Source: Lewinellaceae bacterium
Lineage (GTDB): Bacteria; Bacteroidota; Bacteroidia; Chitinophagales; Saprospiraceae
Direction: 5' to 3'
Length of the DNA stretch: 35,664 nt
Assembly: GCA_947476195.1 (NCBI GenBank)
Contig: CANJPT010000041.1
Location: forward strand, 1 to 35,664
The translations under genes were made by a program, and so were the position numbers. Shown piece by piece: positions 21,653-30,969 of the stretch. Under the pieces are notes generated by a model that was given only the letters and a program-made list of their open reading frames with translations, was not told the origin of the DNA and did no database searches. Within the stretch, counting starts at the first letter, position 1. Each line of letters opens with the position of its first letter.

Positions 21653-23698
21653 CTAATTCTTCACAGGCAAAAACGAATACTCTTTTCCAAAGCGCAGCAT
21701 TTGTTTTACAAAATCAAATTCGCGTTCTACGGTCACATCAATGATCTGGCCTTTGGCATCTTTTTGAGCCACTAATTTAGGCTGAACGAAGCCAGAATAA
21801 GCCTTGGACGGCAGCGTAGCAAAGCGTTTTTTCACTTCTGCACCTGTAGCTTTGTCTGTTTTCACGCCATAGGTTTCCACCAATGCTTCGGCAGCCTTGA
21901 AGTCGCCTTCTGACTTGATGCGCTGTATTTCTGCAAGCAATTGCCCAAAAAGCACGCGCAATTTGACATAGTCCCGGATGTCGTAAAAGGTTTTGCCATT
22001 GCGTACTTCTTTTACGATCACCTTGTCTGCCTTGCCTTTTTCAATGGCCCATGCAGCCACGAGTTGGCGGTTTCGCATGTGGTCTTCTTCAATGTTGGCA
22101 CCAGCAGGAAGACGGCGGAGCTGTGTAAGCATTCCGTTACGGATATACTGATCGAACTCAGCTTTGTATGCATTTGCATCAGGCATCAGCCCCCATTCGA
22201 TGAGTTTTGGGTCTGGCATGAAATACAAGGCCACAAGATCGGCCCGACCCTCTTCGAGCGTGCTGCCATATTGCTTGAGTGTAATATTTGGTTCGGCTAC
22301 CCCGGGGTTTAGTTTTCCGCTTGCATGGCCAATGACTTCGTGGAGCGCAGTGTGCATTTTACCGCAGGCCTCGCCATACTTTTTTGCAAAATCGATTTCT
22401 TCTGGATCATTGGCAAACTCCTGCAAGGCAAGGGCTCCGCCTACCTGGTTGTAAGCATTTTCGATGTTGTTAAGGCTGACCGATTTTGAGCCCAGCTCGC
22501 GAATCCAGTTCGAATTGGGAAGATTTACGCCGATAGGCGTATTGGGGGCACAGTCGCCACCTTCCATAGCCACATTGATCACCCGGTATGAAACACCCTT
22601 TACCTTTTTCTTTTTGTGTTCGGCAGCGATGGTAGAGTTGTCTTCAAAATACTGCGCGTTTTTGCTCACAATAGCCATTTTTCGAGTGGCTTCAGGGTCA
22701 TTGTATTGCACCATGGCCTCAAAGTCAGCTTTATAGCCCTTAGGATCGTGATAGACTTCGATGAAGCCATTGATCGCATCAATGGTACTTTTTTTGTCTT
22801 TTACCCATGCAATATTAAAATCGTCGAATGCTTTCACATCACCCGATTTGTAAAATGCCACGAGCAAGCCAAGGGCTTTTTGCTGTTGCTTATTTTCAGC
22901 AAATGGAATTGCTTTTTCCAGATTCTCAATGATCTTATCGATCGCCGGGCCATACATGCCACCTGATTTCCAGACCAATTCTTTAAGTATCCCATTCTCT
23001 TTTACTAATTTAGAATTGATGCCATACATGGGCGGGTTTTTGCCGGCAGCGTTAGCTTTATCCTGATAAAATTTATCCACCTCCGCAGCGGTCACACCCT
23101 CGTAAAAATTAACCGCTGAATTGAGCACTACATCGGGCCCTTCTTTACTGGTTCTTTTAGCAAACACTTTAGGGTCAAAAATGATGGGTATCAGCGTCTT
23201 CTGGATCTCCTCAAGCGGCATTGGCAGGGCAGCAGCCTCACAGCCTTTCAGCAGCAAAATGAAGTATTCTTTGGAACAGTCAGGCAGGATCTTCACCTCG
23301 TTATAATGGTGGTGAATACCATTGGAAAACCAAACACGCTTGGAATACACTTCAAAAGCTTTCCATTCAGCGGTCTTTTTATTGCCTTTGAAGGAGTTGT
23401 ATATGGCTTCAAGGGTTTTACGGACAGCGATGTTGTAGGCGCCATGCTGATCGTAAATAATGTCACGTCCGGCGAGGGTAGCCTCGCTGAGGTAGTAGAT
23501 AAAGGTCTTTTGCCGGACGGAAAGTTTTTCGAATCCAGGCAGGTCGTACCAAAGAATTTGAAGATCCGCAAAAGTGTCAAGCAAAACCTTGTCTGCAAGT
23601 GGAGCGGAGGGTAATGGGGTGGTGTTGGCGGTCTTTTTTACACTGCAGGAGATAGCAGCCAATATCAACAAGAGCGCAGGAAGGTGTGTTAATTTCAT
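21653..23698 (-). CDS. Dipeptidyl-peptidase III-like (M49) lipoprotein
   Basis: A zinc aminodipeptidase that removes dipeptides from peptide N-termini. The M49 zinc motif HEVIGH (453-458 from the chosen start) and the second motif EEGRAD (482-487) are intact. The start is the ATG at 23698, which gives the lipoprotein signal MKLTHLPALLLILAAISC with lipidated Cys18; the frame extends 20 residues further upstream, but those would spoil the signal. The 681 residues match the Bacteroidota form of DPP III. Lipidation places it at the cell envelope, so it probably feeds on periplasmic or external peptides. A promoter pair is seen at 23728-23759. It converges with the barrel gene. Confidence 0.95.
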   Translation of the reverse strand: MKLTHLPALLLILAAISCSVKKTANTTPLPSAPLADKVLLDTFADLQILWYDLPGFEKLSVRQKTFIYYLSEATLAGRDIIYDQHGAYNIAVRKTLEAIYNSFKGNKKTAEWKAFEVYSKRVWFSNGIHHHYNEVKILPDCSKEYFILLLKGCEAAALPMPLEEIQKTLIPIIFDPKVFAKRTSKEGPDVVLNSAVNFYEGVTAAEVDKFYQDKANAAGKNPPMYGINSKLVKENGILKELVWKSGGMYGPAIDKIIENLEKAIPFAENKQQQKALGLLVAFYKSGDVKAFDDFNIAWVKDKKSTIDAINGFIEVYHDPKGYKADFEAMVQYNDPEATRKMAIVSKNAQYFEDNSTIAAEHKKKKVKGVSYRVINVAMEGGDCAPNTPIGVNLPNSNWIRELGSKSVSLNNIENAYNQVGGALALQEFANDPEEIDFAKKYGEACGKMHTALHEVIGHASGKLNPGVAEPNITLKQYGSTLEEGRADLVALYFMPDPKLIEWGLMPDANAYKAEFDQYIRNGMLTQLRRLPAGANIEEDHMRNRQLVAAWAIEKGKADKVIVKEVRNGKTFYDIRDYVKLRVLFGQLLAEIQRIKSEGDFKAAEALVETYGVKTDKATGAEVKKRFATLPSKAYSGFVQPKLVAQKDAKGQIIDVTVEREFDFVKQMLRFGKEYSFLPVKN

Positions 23699-23727
23699 TG
23701 AATCAATGAATTGAAAGGACGAAATGT

Positions 23728-23759
23728 TTAAAGTAGTGTGTTTTTTCGATAGGCGCAAA
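23728..23759 (-). promoter_or_regulatory. Promoter of the M49 peptidase gene
   Basis: On the minus strand: TTTG (23759-23756), a 20-nt spacer and TACTTTAA (23735-23728). The -7 box matches TAnnTTT but not the last base. Start would be near 23722, about 24 bases before the ATG at 23698. Confidence 0.45.
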
Positions 23760-23887
23760 ATTACAACGCTTCAAAGCCAGCGCTCCATTGCCACTCCTGC
23801 CGATGCGCGTTACTTTCCATTGATTTGTCGGAAAAGCAACCGATGAAAGTTCTTGATACTTGGAAGACCAAACCTCCTGGATCACTG

Positions 23888-23931
23888 GCGTGGTCGAAGG
23901 TTGCGCGGTTAGCGCATCTTTTCGACCACGC
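23888..23931. terminator. Nested hairpin behind the T9SS pseudogene
   Basis: GCGTGGTCGAA (23888-23898) pairs perfectly with TTCGACCACGC (23921-23931), with an inner TGCGC/GCGCA stem. It stands 40 bases after the stop of the minus-strand remnant at 23971 and lacks a T-run. Confidence 0.55.
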
Positions 23932-23970
23932 ATTGTTAGTGCCATATTTATTCGAAGGCATCACGCAATG

Positions 23971-24858
23971 CTATCGCCCTGTCTTGACGACTTTTCCTGC
24001 TTTTGCCCTGCCTGTATTGCCCATGACATCCCAGAAGTATAACCCTGGCGGTAAAGCACCCGTGTCAATATCCGTGATGTCAAAGGCCAGATACTTTTCG
24101 CAGACGAGCCTGCCCATTTGGTCGTAAAGCCGAAACATCCCACCGCCCAGTTGCGGGTTACTGATGGTCAAGCGTTCCTGAAATGGGTTGGGTGAGATCA
24201 TTATCTGACTTTGCAGCATTGGATTGCAGGTTGTCGAAACTCCCAATTGCACCACCTGACAAAAAGTGTCTGCACTATACAGGTTGTTCACCACTAAACT
24301 AACATGGTAAGTTCCTTCTGAGGGGAAATTGTGCACTGGGCTGGTGTCTTGACTCACGTTGCCATCTCCAAAGGCCCAGTGCCACTGGGCAGGTTCATAG
24401 GACGACAAATCAGTAAAGGTCACTTCCAGCGGCGCGAGCGTGTCCTCCTATTCCCAGCGCCAGTTGCAGAGCGGATGGTTTTCGAAGCCGAGGGTACAGC
24501 AAGCCGAGCCGTCGAGCGGGCCGAGGTGGTAGTTGGGGTGGTTGGGGATAGAGTTGTCGTTATAGCTAGGCAGTAGGATGGCTCTTTGGTGTACCTGACA
24601 AGCAACACCTTTGCGATCAGGGTATTCGATGACATGGAGGAAGGGCGTACTGAATGCAGTACAGATGTATATTTTTCCATCCGGGCCAAGTTGAGCGACA
24701 CCGAAGGTGGTAGCAAAACTTACCTCGTATACATACCCATCCCATTCTGCCACAAGGGTTTTGGAGGCGGCAATGTCGGTGGCTTGGAGGTCGTATTGGA
24801 AGACGTAACTGGCATTGAGGGCATACAGGAAGCGAGAATTAGGTGGGATCGCGGGATT
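23971..24858 (-). pseudogene. 3' end of a beta-propeller - PKD - T9SS sorting-domain protein, with a nonsense codon
   Basis: From about 24858 downward one frame reads: a propeller-like end (NPAIPPNSRFLYALN, YVFQYDLQATDI, GPDGKIYI, HVIEYPDRKG, SYNDNSIPNHPNYHLGPLDG), then NHPLCNWRWE, a TAG stop (24450-24448), and straight on in the same frame EDTLAPLEVTFTDLS, a PKD domain (WHWAFGDGNVSQDTSP), and a type A T9SS C-terminal domain (ISPNPFQERLTISNP ... GLYFWDVMGNTGRAKAGKVV). The TAG is a single in-frame nonsense codon. The first part of the propeller is missing: the frame has no start or signal peptide and fuses out of frame with the protease remnant at about 24855-24865. Intact relatives would be secreted and surface-attached. 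Confidence 0.8.
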
Positions 24859-24860
24859 TC

Positions 24861-26426
24861 GTTGGCCAATACCAAGTGCGAGAGCGAGGGGAAATCTACA
24901 TTTGGTACATGACTTAACCCGGGAGGCAGTATTCCAGTGACCAAGAATTCCGGACTGGAGAAAGTATTTGGCAAACATGCGATATTATTGCACACTTCGA
25001 TTTCGAAAGTCACCACTTCGATCAAGCAAGGGGTTGATTGTTCGACTGAGGTGTTTACCTCTAAGGTTTCCAGAAGTTCGTTGGAGAGATCAACTTTGAC
25101 GTCGTCGGCAAACCAGAATGTCTCTAACCAACCAGGAAAAGTTCCATTCAATTTGCCACTTAAACACATAAAATTCCAGCAAACATCTGAGGTGTTTTGA
25201 AAAGGCAGGGTGTAAGTTTTGTATATTGGGTTCGTCGCTTCACTGGAGACAATAGATTCAAGAAATGTAGGACTATCAATGCCCGGGTTCGTGTAAATAT
25301 TTACATTGCTAATTGGGCTATTTTCTGTCAATTCTATCTTGATTTGTGGGTTGTACCCTGCTATAATGCAAGTGTTAGAAATCATTGCCTGCATGGTCAC
25401 TTGGCCTCTCATCCCGGGAAAAATGGGTTCACACAATGGAAACATTAGACCCTCAGATTTAGATATATTTTCTTGAAGCGAAGTATACAAGCGTATCCTT
25501 TTACAGCCATTGCCAGACTCAATATAAGTATTTCCACAACCAGCCTTATTGAAATTTGTTGGTGTAACTACAATTTTCACTTCAGTTGCATCGCATCGCC
25601 TTCCATCACATGTAGTAATGGTGTAGCAAAAGGTATAAACGCCTTGGGCAAGTCCGGTTATATTGAAAACGTTTCCTACGGGAAGTGGAATAAAAAGTCC
25701 ACTGTGACTTCCGCAATCTGGTTTGTAGGTAAGGGTTGCATTAGTTGGGAAGTCATTGGAGAGGAGCGTACTGAAGTCAAGTTGGATAGTCTGGTTTAGT
25801 TCTACAAAAAAATTGCCACCTTTCGAGGCGATGACCAAACAATCTGGATCACATTCGTCAGTTTTGTAACCCAGTTTACATAAAATAGATATTTCAGTTG
25901 GGGTCAAAATGCGCTGTACACCGTCCGTGCCATTGGGTATACTGGCATGCATGATATAATGATCTGTTCCGCAGGTCCGATCTAAATGGCTGAGTACTTG
26001 ATTGAATTTAGCGGGGTCTTGCGTGGGGTACTCGCTGTTCACGGGTGGGAGTTGGGCCACATCGAATTGTACATTGTTCGGACCACAATCTTGATCCCAA
26101 ATGATGTCGGGCATGCCAGGGAAATCTTCCACATTGAATTTGTAATCTGCACAGCAAAATCCACTGCCGCCCAGCGTCGAAAGAATCAAATAGTCGCCGG
26201 TAGGGTTTCGGAGGTTTAAGTCCCAAGGTGTGTAGAAGTTCGTGATTGGGTTTCCGAGGGGGAATGAAATTCGAGATGCGAAGCCCATGGTGTGAAGGGC
26301 TTCGTGCAAGATGGCTGTGTAGTAGTCAATCTCATTTAGGCCAATGTTCCCAGCAGGGCCGATGTAAAAATTTGTGATGTCAGTGTTTACTCGATAAAAG
26401 CATTTGGAAGTAGTGGCTACAAACAC
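24861..26426 (-). pseudogene. 5'-truncated secreted zinc metalloprotease remnant (leishmanolysin-like)
   Basis: The open frame begins without ATG (a GTG at 26426) and without signal peptide, right inside the catalytic domain: ILHEALHTMGF has the zinc motif HExxHxxG (His41, Glu42, His45). Position 11 of the motif is Ser, so a later His must be the third ligand, as in leishmanolysin (M8) proteins; LSHLD (His147) followed by the Met turn YIMHASI (Met159) fits. Beyond residue 200 come beta-sandwich and carbohydrate-module-like regions (CYTITTCDGRRCDATEVKIVV; WNFMCLSGKLNGTFPGWLETFWF) and a DUF11-like strand set. Sense ends near residue 522 (ANEIP), where the frame runs out of phase into the propeller remnant. 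Signal peptide and N-terminal part are absent, and the gene abuts the LpxD-like stop, so the start was lost by deletion. Confidence 0.75.
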
Positions 26427-26497
26427 GGTCTCTTTTTTATTAAATATGATGTTATATTATTATTCTTATTGGCACTAACACTTTGAATAGATGTGGA

Positions 26498-27445
26498 TCA
26501 AAGATCATTTTTAACCCCTTGATTCTTCAAAAAATCCGGCAATTGCCTCAATGCAGCCAATTCCCGATACTTGGTCCGTGCTTCGTCTGCAGGCACTCCA
26601 AAATAAGCTTTTCCGCCTTCCAGGTCTTTAGACACACCTGCCTTGGCGGACACCAATGCGCCCTTTCCAATATGGACGGCTTGTGCTACACCCACCTGAC
26701 CGTACATTACTACATTGTCCTCGATCACCGTTTTGCCGCCGATGCCGACTTGCCCGGCAAACAGGCAGTTTTTGCCGATTACCACTCCGTGGCCGACGTG
26801 GACCTGGCAGTCAAGTTTCGAGCCCTCACCGATGATAGTATCGCCACTCACGCCCTTGGCAATGGTACAGCCTGCGCCGATATCCACCTGATTTTCAATA
26901 ATCACCCGCCCGCCGCTGCGCCATTTTTTGAAGGAGCCATCCGGCCATTTTTTGAAATAGAAAGCATCAGGTCCGATGATGGCTCCAGGACCAATGATGC
27001 AATGCTCGCCAATGCTCGTATGTTCACCGATATAGGCGTTGGCCTGGATGTAGGAATGCGCCCCGATGCGCACATTAGCAGCGATGATCACGCCTGGCTC
27101 GATGATGGCCGTTGAATGTATCTCTGACCGTCTACTAATGCTTTCTGTGAGGGGTTCAAAAGGACGGTGTTCGCGCACAAGACTATCGTACACCTCAAAG
27201 GGGTTTTCGACTATCAGGATCGCTTTTCCGGGGGGACATTCAGCGGGTGCGTTGAGCAGCAGTATTGTAGCATCGCTGTCAAGTGTTTTTTGAAAATATT
27301 TTTTCACATCGGAAAATGCGACATCGCCTGGGCGGACTTTGTGTATCTCATTGATTCCGGTGGCGGAGAGCGTTTCATCCCCAATGAGTTGAGCATTGAA
27401 ACGCAGTGCGAGTTCGAGGACTGGAATAGGGCGTGGGAAGTCCAT
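26498..27445 (-). CDS. LpxD-like N-acyltransferase (UDP-3-O-acylglucosamine N-acyltransferase family)
   Basis: Canonical LpxD adds the N-linked hydroxy-acyl chain to UDP-3-O-acylglucosamine in lipid A synthesis. N-terminal LpxD domain at about 1-100, then a left-handed beta helix of hexapeptide repeats ([21 protein letters not shown] and following, about 105-285), and a C-terminal helix. The catalytic His is in [12 protein letters not shown] (His216/His219). Between coils, [19 protein letters not shown] (161-179) replaces the GFGFAxDxxG loop of standard LpxD, as in a Bacteroidota paralogue group; it may be a second copy with another substrate. Length 315 is slightly shorter than usual (about 340). 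The gene is immediately followed by the truncated protease remnant. Confidence 0.85.
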   Translation of the reverse strand: MDFPRPIPVLELALRFNAQLIGDETLSATGINEIHKVRPGDVAFSDVKKYFQKTLDSDATILLLNAPAECPPGKAILIVENPFEVYDSLVREHRPFEPLTESISRRSEIHSTAIIEPGVIIAANVRIGAHSYIQANAYIGEHTSIGEHCIIGPGAIIGPDAFYFKKWPDGSFKKWRSGGRVIIENQVDIGAGCTIAKGVSGDTIIGEGSKLDCQVHVGHGVVIGKNCLFAGQVGIGGKTVIEDNVVMYGQVGVAQAVHIGKGALVSAKAGVSKDLEGGKAYFGVPADEARTKYRELAALRQLPDFLKNQGVKNDL

Positions 27446-27646
27446 GGAGTTTATATTGTAGTTAGGTAAAAAGTATTCGGGTGAAAGTTACAAGTGAATC
27501 GCCCTGTTGCAGTGGGTGGCTACTGTACTTTCGGGGGCAAAATTCTAAAAAATTGCTGTGGAAATAGCCTTTGTAATTTTCCAATTGCCCGACGATACAA
27601 CCATACAAGGAGAAACCCCTACTTTCACCCCCCAAACCACCCAGTT

Positions 27647-29278
27647 ATGAGCATTCGTTTTCAACCATTACTCCTTTTTTTTGGCTTTTTCTTTTTTGCC
27701 CAAACTGGCGTCCATGCCCAAATGCAATCGCAATCGCCTCCGGCAGAAATGCGTGGCGCCTGGATTGCCACAGTGGCAAATATCGACTTTCCCTCGCGCC
27801 CCGGGCTTAGTTCTTTCCAGATCAAAGCAGAGTTTGATAGCCTGATGGATATCATGAAGGCGATGAATATGAATGCGGTATTCGTGCAAATTCGCCCCGC
27901 CGGGGATGCATTTTACAAATCGACCATCGTGCCAATGAGCAAATTTTTGGTCGGGCGACAAGGAGCGAGGTTAGACGACACGCTCTTCGACCCACTCGAA
28001 TACATGATCAAATCGGCGCACGACCATCGCATTGAATTTCATGCCTGGCTCAATCTGTACCGTGCCACCTTCGACCTCGATAGCGCGGCACTTGACCCGA
28101 TACACCCGTTGCGGTCCTTATCCGACCGCCGAAAGGCTGAGTGGTTTTTTCGCTATGGTAAAAAGTGGTATTTTAATCCAGCCAGCCCCTCTGTGCGGCA
28201 ATATCTGACCAATGTGGTGAAAGACATTGTATTACGGTATGATGTAGATGGCATCCATTTCGACGACTATTTTTATCCCTATAAGGAAAATGACCTTAGC
28301 CTCGATGATGCACTAAATGATTACAACGCATTCGCCTCTGGAGATCACAAATTTATCAACATCAACGATTGGAGACGCAACAACGTCAATATCTTTATAG
28401 AAGGCGTATCGAAAACCATCAAACAATATAAGCCCTATGTCAAGTTTGGAATCAGTCCATTCGGCGTTTGGCGCAATAAGGAGCGTGATCCCGTTAGAGG
28501 CTCTAACACCCGTGCAGGTATTACCAGCTACGACGACCTTTACGCCGATGTGCTGTTGTGGATGGAAAAAGGCTGGATCGATTACGTTGCTCCTCAAATC
28601 TATTGGAGCGTCGGGTTTCCTGCAGCAGACTATGAGATCTTGGTAGATTGGTGGAGCAAACACCTTTATGGTAAACAGCTCTATATCGGCCAGGCAGCCT
28701 ATAAGATCAATAATTCCACCAACGATCCAAACTGGCAAAAAGAGGAGGAAATCAGCAAACAGATCGCCATCAATCGCGCCAACCCGAATGTAAGTGGAAG
28801 TTTGTTTTTTTCGGTAAAACCGCTTCTGCGCAATCCGCTCGGTGTGCAGGATACGCTGATGAATGTCCTTTGGAAAAACACGGCACTGGTACCTCCCATG
28901 CCTTTACTTTCTAAAGCTACACCTGCAACGGCCACCATCTGCCGCGTGAAAGGCACCTCCAAAACAGTACAGCTTACCTGGAATCTATGCTCCTTACTTT
29001 CTGCCGATGAAATGCCTTTTTATTTCGCCCTCTACCGTTTCGATGGGGAGGGCGTCGGAAAATTAGACAATCCCCGCAACCTTTTGGGACTCACCCCTTT
29101 CTATGCGGACAAGTGGTATTTTGAAGACTATACAGCCATTGAAGGCGAGTACTACACGTATGTTATTGTGGGTTTCAACCGCGCCAATGTACGAGGCAAT
29201 AACAGTGATCCAACGTTTGTGAAAAAGACCAAAAATGGCGCAAAAAAGAAGCGAAAAATTTGGGGATATCTACTATAA
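27647..29278 (+). CDS. GHL10-type (DUF187) glycoside-hydrolase-like protein
   Basis: A secreted TIM-barrel glycosidase-like protein related to YngK; the substrate is unproven, with peptidoglycan suspected for relatives. The signal peptide MSIRFQPLLLFFGFFFFAQTGVHA is followed by PPAEMRGAWIATVANIDFPS, the hallmark start of the family, then NAVFVQIRPAGDAFY and the acidic barrel motif DVDGIHFDDYFYPY (199-212). The catalytic-domain end carries APQIYWSVGFPAADYEILVDWW. The last 110 residues look like a fibronectin-III-type beta domain. The start is the ATG at 27647; a frame 51 residues longer exists but has no signal-like N-terminus. The B12-radical SAM gene starts 2 bases after its stop. Confidence 0.9.
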   Translation: MSIRFQPLLLFFGFFFFAQTGVHAQMQSQSPPAEMRGAWIATVANIDFPSRPGLSSFQIKAEFDSLMDIMKAMNMNAVFVQIRPAGDAFYKSTIVPMSKFLVGRQGARLDDTLFDPLEYMIKSAHDHRIEFHAWLNLYRATFDLDSAALDPIHPLRSLSDRRKAEWFFRYGKKWYFNPASPSVRQYLTNVVKDIVLRYDVDGIHFDDYFYPYKENDLSLDDALNDYNAFASGDHKFININDWRRNNVNIFIEGVSKTIKQYKPYVKFGISPFGVWRNKERDPVRGSNTRAGITSYDDLYADVLLWMEKGWIDYVAPQIYWSVGFPAADYEILVDWWSKHLYGKQLYIGQAAYKINNSTNDPNWQKEEEISKQIAINRANPNVSGSLFFSVKPLLRNPLGVQDTLMNVLWKNTALVPPMPLLSKATPATATICRVKGTSKTVQLTWNLCSLLSADEMPFYFALYRFDGEGVGKLDNPRNLLGLTPFYADKWYFEDYTAIEGEYYTYVIVGFNRANVRGNNSDPTFVKKTKNGAKKKRKIWGYLL

Positions 29279-29280
29279 AT

Positions 29281-30966
29281 ATGAAGGTTCTCCTTACTAC
29301 ACTCAACGCAAAATATATACACACCAACCTTGCCATCCGCTTACTCTATGAGCTGAACCGGGAATGGCCGGGCTTGGAATGGCGTGAATTTACCATCAAT
29401 CAGGACCGGGAAGAGATCTCGCGTTTTTGTGCTGATTTTGAGGTCGTTGCATTCAGTTGTTACATCTGGAATATCACACAAACACTCGAGGTAGCCCGAA
29501 AAATAAAGACCCTCAAGCCATCTGTCAAGATCTTGCTTGGTGGCCCGGAGGTCAGTTACGACTGGCAGGATGTGATCGCCCGCCCAGAGGTTGATTTTAT
29601 AATCACAGGCGAAGGCGAAACACCTTTCAGGGAGTTTTTGTATGCCTGGCCTGAGATCAGACATCTGGCCAATCTTGTCAGCAAAACGGACGGCGGCGAA
29701 ATTCGTTATTTCTCCAATCCAGTCACCTTCGAGCTTGAAAATTACAGGCATATCCGCCCCTGGCAAAATGACCCGCATGAAGACCTTCGCAGCAAGGTTT
29801 TATACGTTGAAACCTCTCGCGGGTGTCCCTATAAATGTGAGTTCTGCCTGGCCAGCCTTGACAATAAGGTACGCTATCTGCCCGACGAACATATCAAACA
29901 AACCCTGCTTCACCTCATGGAGCATGGACGTGTGATCAAGTTTCTTGATCGTACGTTCAACATGAAGCGCGACTTTACCATTGATATTTTCACGTTCATT
30001 TTGGCCAATTACCGACCTGGAAATGTGTTCCAATTTGAGATCACCGCAGATATTTTGCATCCCGATATCATCCGGTTTATCCAGGAAAAGGTGCCTGTAG
30101 GGCTTTTTCGATTCGAAATCGGTATTCAAACCGTCAATCAGAAAGCCAACCTGGAGGTGAGTCGCAAGCAGAATTTCGACAAAACCAAAGCCATCATTCT
30201 CCAACTTTTTGATAAGGTTGAAATGCACCTCGACCTTATTGTCGGTCTTCCGCTGGAGCGTTGGGAGGATATTAAATTCAGTTTCGAAGAGGTGTTCAAA
30301 CTCTTCGCGCCTGAGCTACAAATGGGCTTTTTAAAATTCCTGAAAGGCACACCAGTCCGCGAAAAATACGAACAATACGGTTTTGTTTTTGACCCGGAAC
30401 CTCCGTATCAGATTATAGAAAGCAATTACCTCTCGAAGCTCGAACTCGCCCGTCTTGAGGTGGTCGAGCATGCACTGGAAATTTTCTGGAATAAGCCCCG
30501 AACACCCCGCACCCTGAAATACGTGACCGCCCGATACAGCATTTTTGATTTTATGCTTGGACTCGGCGAGTGCTTTGGCGAGCAGTATGATTATCACCAG
30601 TACAAGTTGGTTGATGTATATGAACGGATCCTGTTTTTTGTAAAAAGTGCGTATCAGGACGATCCAATCTTACCCGAACTGATCGAGATTGATTATTGCC
30701 TGTATCAAAAAAACCGACCCCGACCACTGTATCTGACAGAGCTCGGGGCCGATGAAAAGGCAGCGATGATCGTGGAATTTGAGTCAGGTTCCCGCAAAAT
30801 CGGACCAGGAAAAGCCAGGTTTTTAGCCCTGCCGCTCCGCTTTGACCTTGAAATTTTTGAGCAGGAAAACCGACTCGAAACGGGCGATTTCAAGCTGCTC
30901 ATTCGATACGATGGTACGAGTCGTGGACAAGCATTTGGCTATCCTCCGCTGGCGGAAGTATTTTGA
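29281..30966 (+). CDS. B12-binding radical SAM protein with DUF4080 tail
   Basis: Contains an N-terminal cobalamin-binding domain (about 1-130: MKVLLTTLNAKYIHTNLAIR ... VAFSCYIWN ... ILLGGPEVSY), a radical SAM domain with the cluster motif CPYKCEFC (Cys182, Cys186, Cys189) and a C-terminal DUF4080-like region (about 390-560). Relatives annotated this way have no settled substrate; radical methylation is the usual expectation for the B12 subgroup. The cobalamin domain shows no DxHxxG motif, so base-off His ligation is unlikely. Start is the ATG at 29281, 2 bases after the GHL10 stop; a frame 7 residues longer overlaps that gene. Co-expression with the GHL10 gene is strongly suggested. Confidence 0.9.
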   Translation: MKVLLTTLNAKYIHTNLAIRLLYELNREWPGLEWREFTINQDREEISRFCADFEVVAFSCYIWNITQTLEVARKIKTLKPSVKILLGGPEVSYDWQDVIARPEVDFIITGEGETPFREFLYAWPEIRHLANLVSKTDGGEIRYFSNPVTFELENYRHIRPWQNDPHEDLRSKVLYVETSRGCPYKCEFCLASLDNKVRYLPDEHIKQTLLHLMEHGRVIKFLDRTFNMKRDFTIDIFTFILANYRPGNVFQFEITADILHPDIIRFIQEKVPVGLFRFEIGIQTVNQKANLEVSRKQNFDKTKAIILQLFDKVEMHLDLIVGLPLERWEDIKFSFEEVFKLFAPELQMGFLKFLKGTPVREKYEQYGFVFDPEPPYQIIESNYLSKLELARLEVVEHALEIFWNKPRTPRTLKYVTARYSIFDFMLGLGECFGEQYDYHQYKLVDVYERILFFVKSAYQDDPILPELIEIDYCLYQKNRPRPLYLTELGADEKAAMIVEFESGSRKIGPGKARFLALPLRFDLEIFEQENRLETGDFKLLIRYDGTSRGQAFGYPPLAEVF

Positions 30967-30969
30967 CCC

